Of a stretch of DNA of 10,272 bases, positions 8,094-10,272 are shown one piece after another. Under the pieces are notes generated by a model, which worked only from the letters and a program-made list of their open reading frames with translations, did no database searches and was not told the origin of the DNA. A program made the position numbers and the translations under genes. This stretch comes from Paraglomus occultum (taxonomy: Eukaryota > Glomeromycota > Glomeromycetes > Paraglomerales > Paraglomeraceae). The stretch's first letter is position 1; each line of letters starts with the position of its first letter. The DNA lies in assembly GCA_910592205.1 (NCBI GenBank), contig CAJVPJ010001359.1, positions 1 to 10,272 of the forward strand, read 5' to 3'.

Positions 8094-8354
8094 CTAATTA
8101 TGTGTCCTTGATTTTATCGCTTGAAAAAGCGTTTGAGTTGTGATACGGACTTGATTGTAAGTTTTGTAGTAGAACAAAGTACCAGCGATAAATGTGATAG
8201 CGAATGTGAACATTTCGAGTGGCGTTGTTATTTGATTTTTGTAAATATGCTTTCGATAATGCGGTTGCAACTTGGTCGATTGTAAGTTTTTTAAGTAAAA
8301 TTTTGGGTAAAATGGTGCTGATTTTATAACAATTTTAAGATTATAAACATTCAT
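8094..8354 (-). CDS. Possible small basic membrane protein, 86 residues, unrecognised
   Basis: A single open frame from ATG at 8354 to TAG at 8094. The start is the first ATG in the frame, which is closed by a TAA eight codons upstream. The product would be strongly basic, with no Asp, no Cys and one Glu. The first 45 residues are rich in Lys, Tyr and Gln. A hydrophobic segment (about residues 47-63, EMFTFAITFIAGTLFYY) follows, then a basic tail with TTQTLFQAIKSR. A basic N-terminus plus one membrane segment would suit a small mitochondrial inner-membrane protein, but I cannot name a family. In AT-rich DNA an ORF of this length can arise by chance, and no promoter or poly(A) signal stands out. 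Confidence 0.28.
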   Translation of the reverse strand: MNVYNLKIVIKSAPFYPKFYLKNLQSTKLQPHYRKHIYKNQITTPLEMFTFAITFIAGTLFYYKTYNQVRITTQTLFQAIKSRTHN

Positions 8355-10272
8355 TAAGCATACATCATAACCAAACAGTTAATTTGCTGATCAAACTTGG
8401 TGATTTATTCTAGTGTTTTCTTTTAATATTTACCCATTGTTTCTAACACGATACAGGTTTTGCTGGTCATAAATTGCGAGTACAGCGAATCAAGATTATC
8501 GTATTTATTGCTATTCTTACTCGAACAGCATACAAATAATTATGTAAATTTGTCCCGGTTATTAATAATAAAGAACAAATATTTATTTTTTCAAGCTTTT
8601 TTCCCTATTTTATCATAAGTTGATGTTTATTAATTATTATTTTTCGTTTTTTTTAATAAATTTCGTAAGTAATTTTTTCATTATCTAGATATTCCTAGAG
8701 AGTATGGGTATTATTAATTTTAAAATATAAGGCACGATTTGATCTCCTTGAGCTTTCTTCTAATAGTACTGTAAGGATTTAATGTAAATTAGTTTTATAT
8801 TAATATTTTTGATAATCCTATTACTATATCAATTATGTTATGGTTTATGTTCATCCCATTCTGGTATGATAACGTGAACATTAAAATTAACAAGCCCATA
8901 AGTTATGAATCAGCACCATTATAAACGTTATCAGTCACATCGGTTAATTTACAGCCACATAATCAGTCTCTCATTTATAAAATGTTCATTTTGTCTGGTT
9001 TTGTTGCAGTCTGCCCCATATTAATATATACTGCATGACACGTGTCTACCATGATATAAAAAAACCAAACGCAACCTATATTTAATTTGAAAGCACACTG
9101 CTAATATTCCATTGTGAACAAATAAACTGATAAATGAAACGCGGAAAGCATGAGATAATGTTACAATATTGGTCAGTATATGTTTCAAACGAGCAAAAAT
9201 ACTTGATTAATTTGTTCTACAAATGTAAACGGCCATCCAGCTTGTGTGCTAACTAATGAAACAGTTGTGTAACTTGCGATAGACATTATCTTATTTTATG
9301 AGTAACATTGCCTTGTAAGTTTTTTGTAACACAATTAGATAATTTATTCAAGATCAAACAACTAGCCAAAAATTTACCCAAAAAGTATTGTCTCTAATAA
9401 CTTACCAATAGAATGTTAAGTCTCTGGGAATATCAAGGGGCTAAATGCCGCAAAGTTATGGAATGCCCACAGAGCTTTTAAATAAACATGTTACCAAGAG
9501 AACTATTATTGAGAGCAATTTTATAATATTTATAAAAAGAACGGAAATGTTATAATTAGTGTTATATATATGGGGCTTTCTTTAATTAATTCAAGTTAAG
9601 CCTCTATACACTGCGTGTTTATGTTAAGGTGCGAAGCCATATCAAAGCATTATTGAGCAATCAGCTGCAGTGACAGTTATTACATCACAAGTTTAAATTT
9701 TTTTTGATAGTTATAATTAATAGTTGTTTTTTTAACTTAAGACTATACTCGCAAATTAGATATTTTCTCACATTTTTGATACTAACAACAACGTTACGCG
9801 ATTCTAATTATAGACTACGATTCATAGTTTTATTATTACTTTGATAATTAAGTTTTTCATCGCATCGCACTTGAACCTGATTATAAAGTTATTATATGAC
9901 TGCTGCTGATTTGTAAAACCTTTCGTTGATAATCGATTAAACAGTTCTTGTCAGCTAATTAGCATACTGTTGCGTGTCTGAGTTAGAAATTTGCAACACT
10001 CAGTTGTCGCAAAACAGAATCTCCGACTGAGGTACGACATTTGTCTACTAATCGTGAACAATCTAATCAGATATCTGCTGTAAACATAATAAATCTCGTT
10101 TGCAACGCTTAATGTTAAATGTTAAAGTAATGAATTATAGAAACGCATTAGGTGACAGTTGTATGGTGGGGGACACATATTTTCAAGGAAAAATTATTAC
10201 TGAAAATGTCAATGATCAACAATAGTAATTTTATTAATTTTTATTCAAAAATCGTTTCAGGGCCTACCCATT
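8355..10272. other. No supported gene
   Basis: AT-rich throughout with dense stops in all frames. I found no exon-like stretches flanked by splice sites, no tRNA or rRNA signature and no long repeat. Confidence 0.55.

Overview
The window reads as AT-rich nuclear DNA from a eukaryote, most likely a fungus. Genes are broken by GT-AG introns (mostly 70-141 bp in the one clear gene), long stretches have no coding signal, and there are no operons or Shine-Dalgarno-type starts. The clear gene is a Tul1/Dsc1/FLYING SAUCER-type membrane RING ubiquitin ligase, a family known from fungi, plants and some protists. A decayed tyrosine-kinase-like (TKL) fragment at the left edge resembles the kinases that are greatly expanded in arbuscular mycorrhizal fungi, so an early-diverging fungus such as a member of Glomeromycotina is a reasonable guess, but it is inference only.

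Layout. Positions 1-161 (minus) hold the end of a kinase C-lobe, apparently frameshifted and running off the left edge. Positions 664-1409 (minus) hold an unrecognised coding-like block that changes reading frame. It is either a decayed gene or a gene with very short introns. Positions 1535-2047 (plus) hold a second unrecognised coding-like block, divergent from the first, with its own AATAAA signal downstream. Positions 2048-2884 are an AT-rich convergent intergenic region. Positions 2885-5744 (minus) hold the main gene, for which I could build a nine-exon model by hand. It encodes about 645 residues: a signal peptide, a luminal domain with a long serine run, about seven membrane segments and a C-terminal RING-H2 finger. 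Its upstream side has candidate TATA boxes and G-tracts at 5771-5923. From 5745 to the right end I see no convincing gene except a weak 86-residue single-exon candidate at 8094-8354 (minus). That stretch also holds a 7-8 bp minisatellite and an 18-base C run.

The genes show no functional cluster. The ligase would act alone in Golgi, endosome or ER membrane protein quality control. The left third looks like a mixture of gene relics and lineage-specific sequence.
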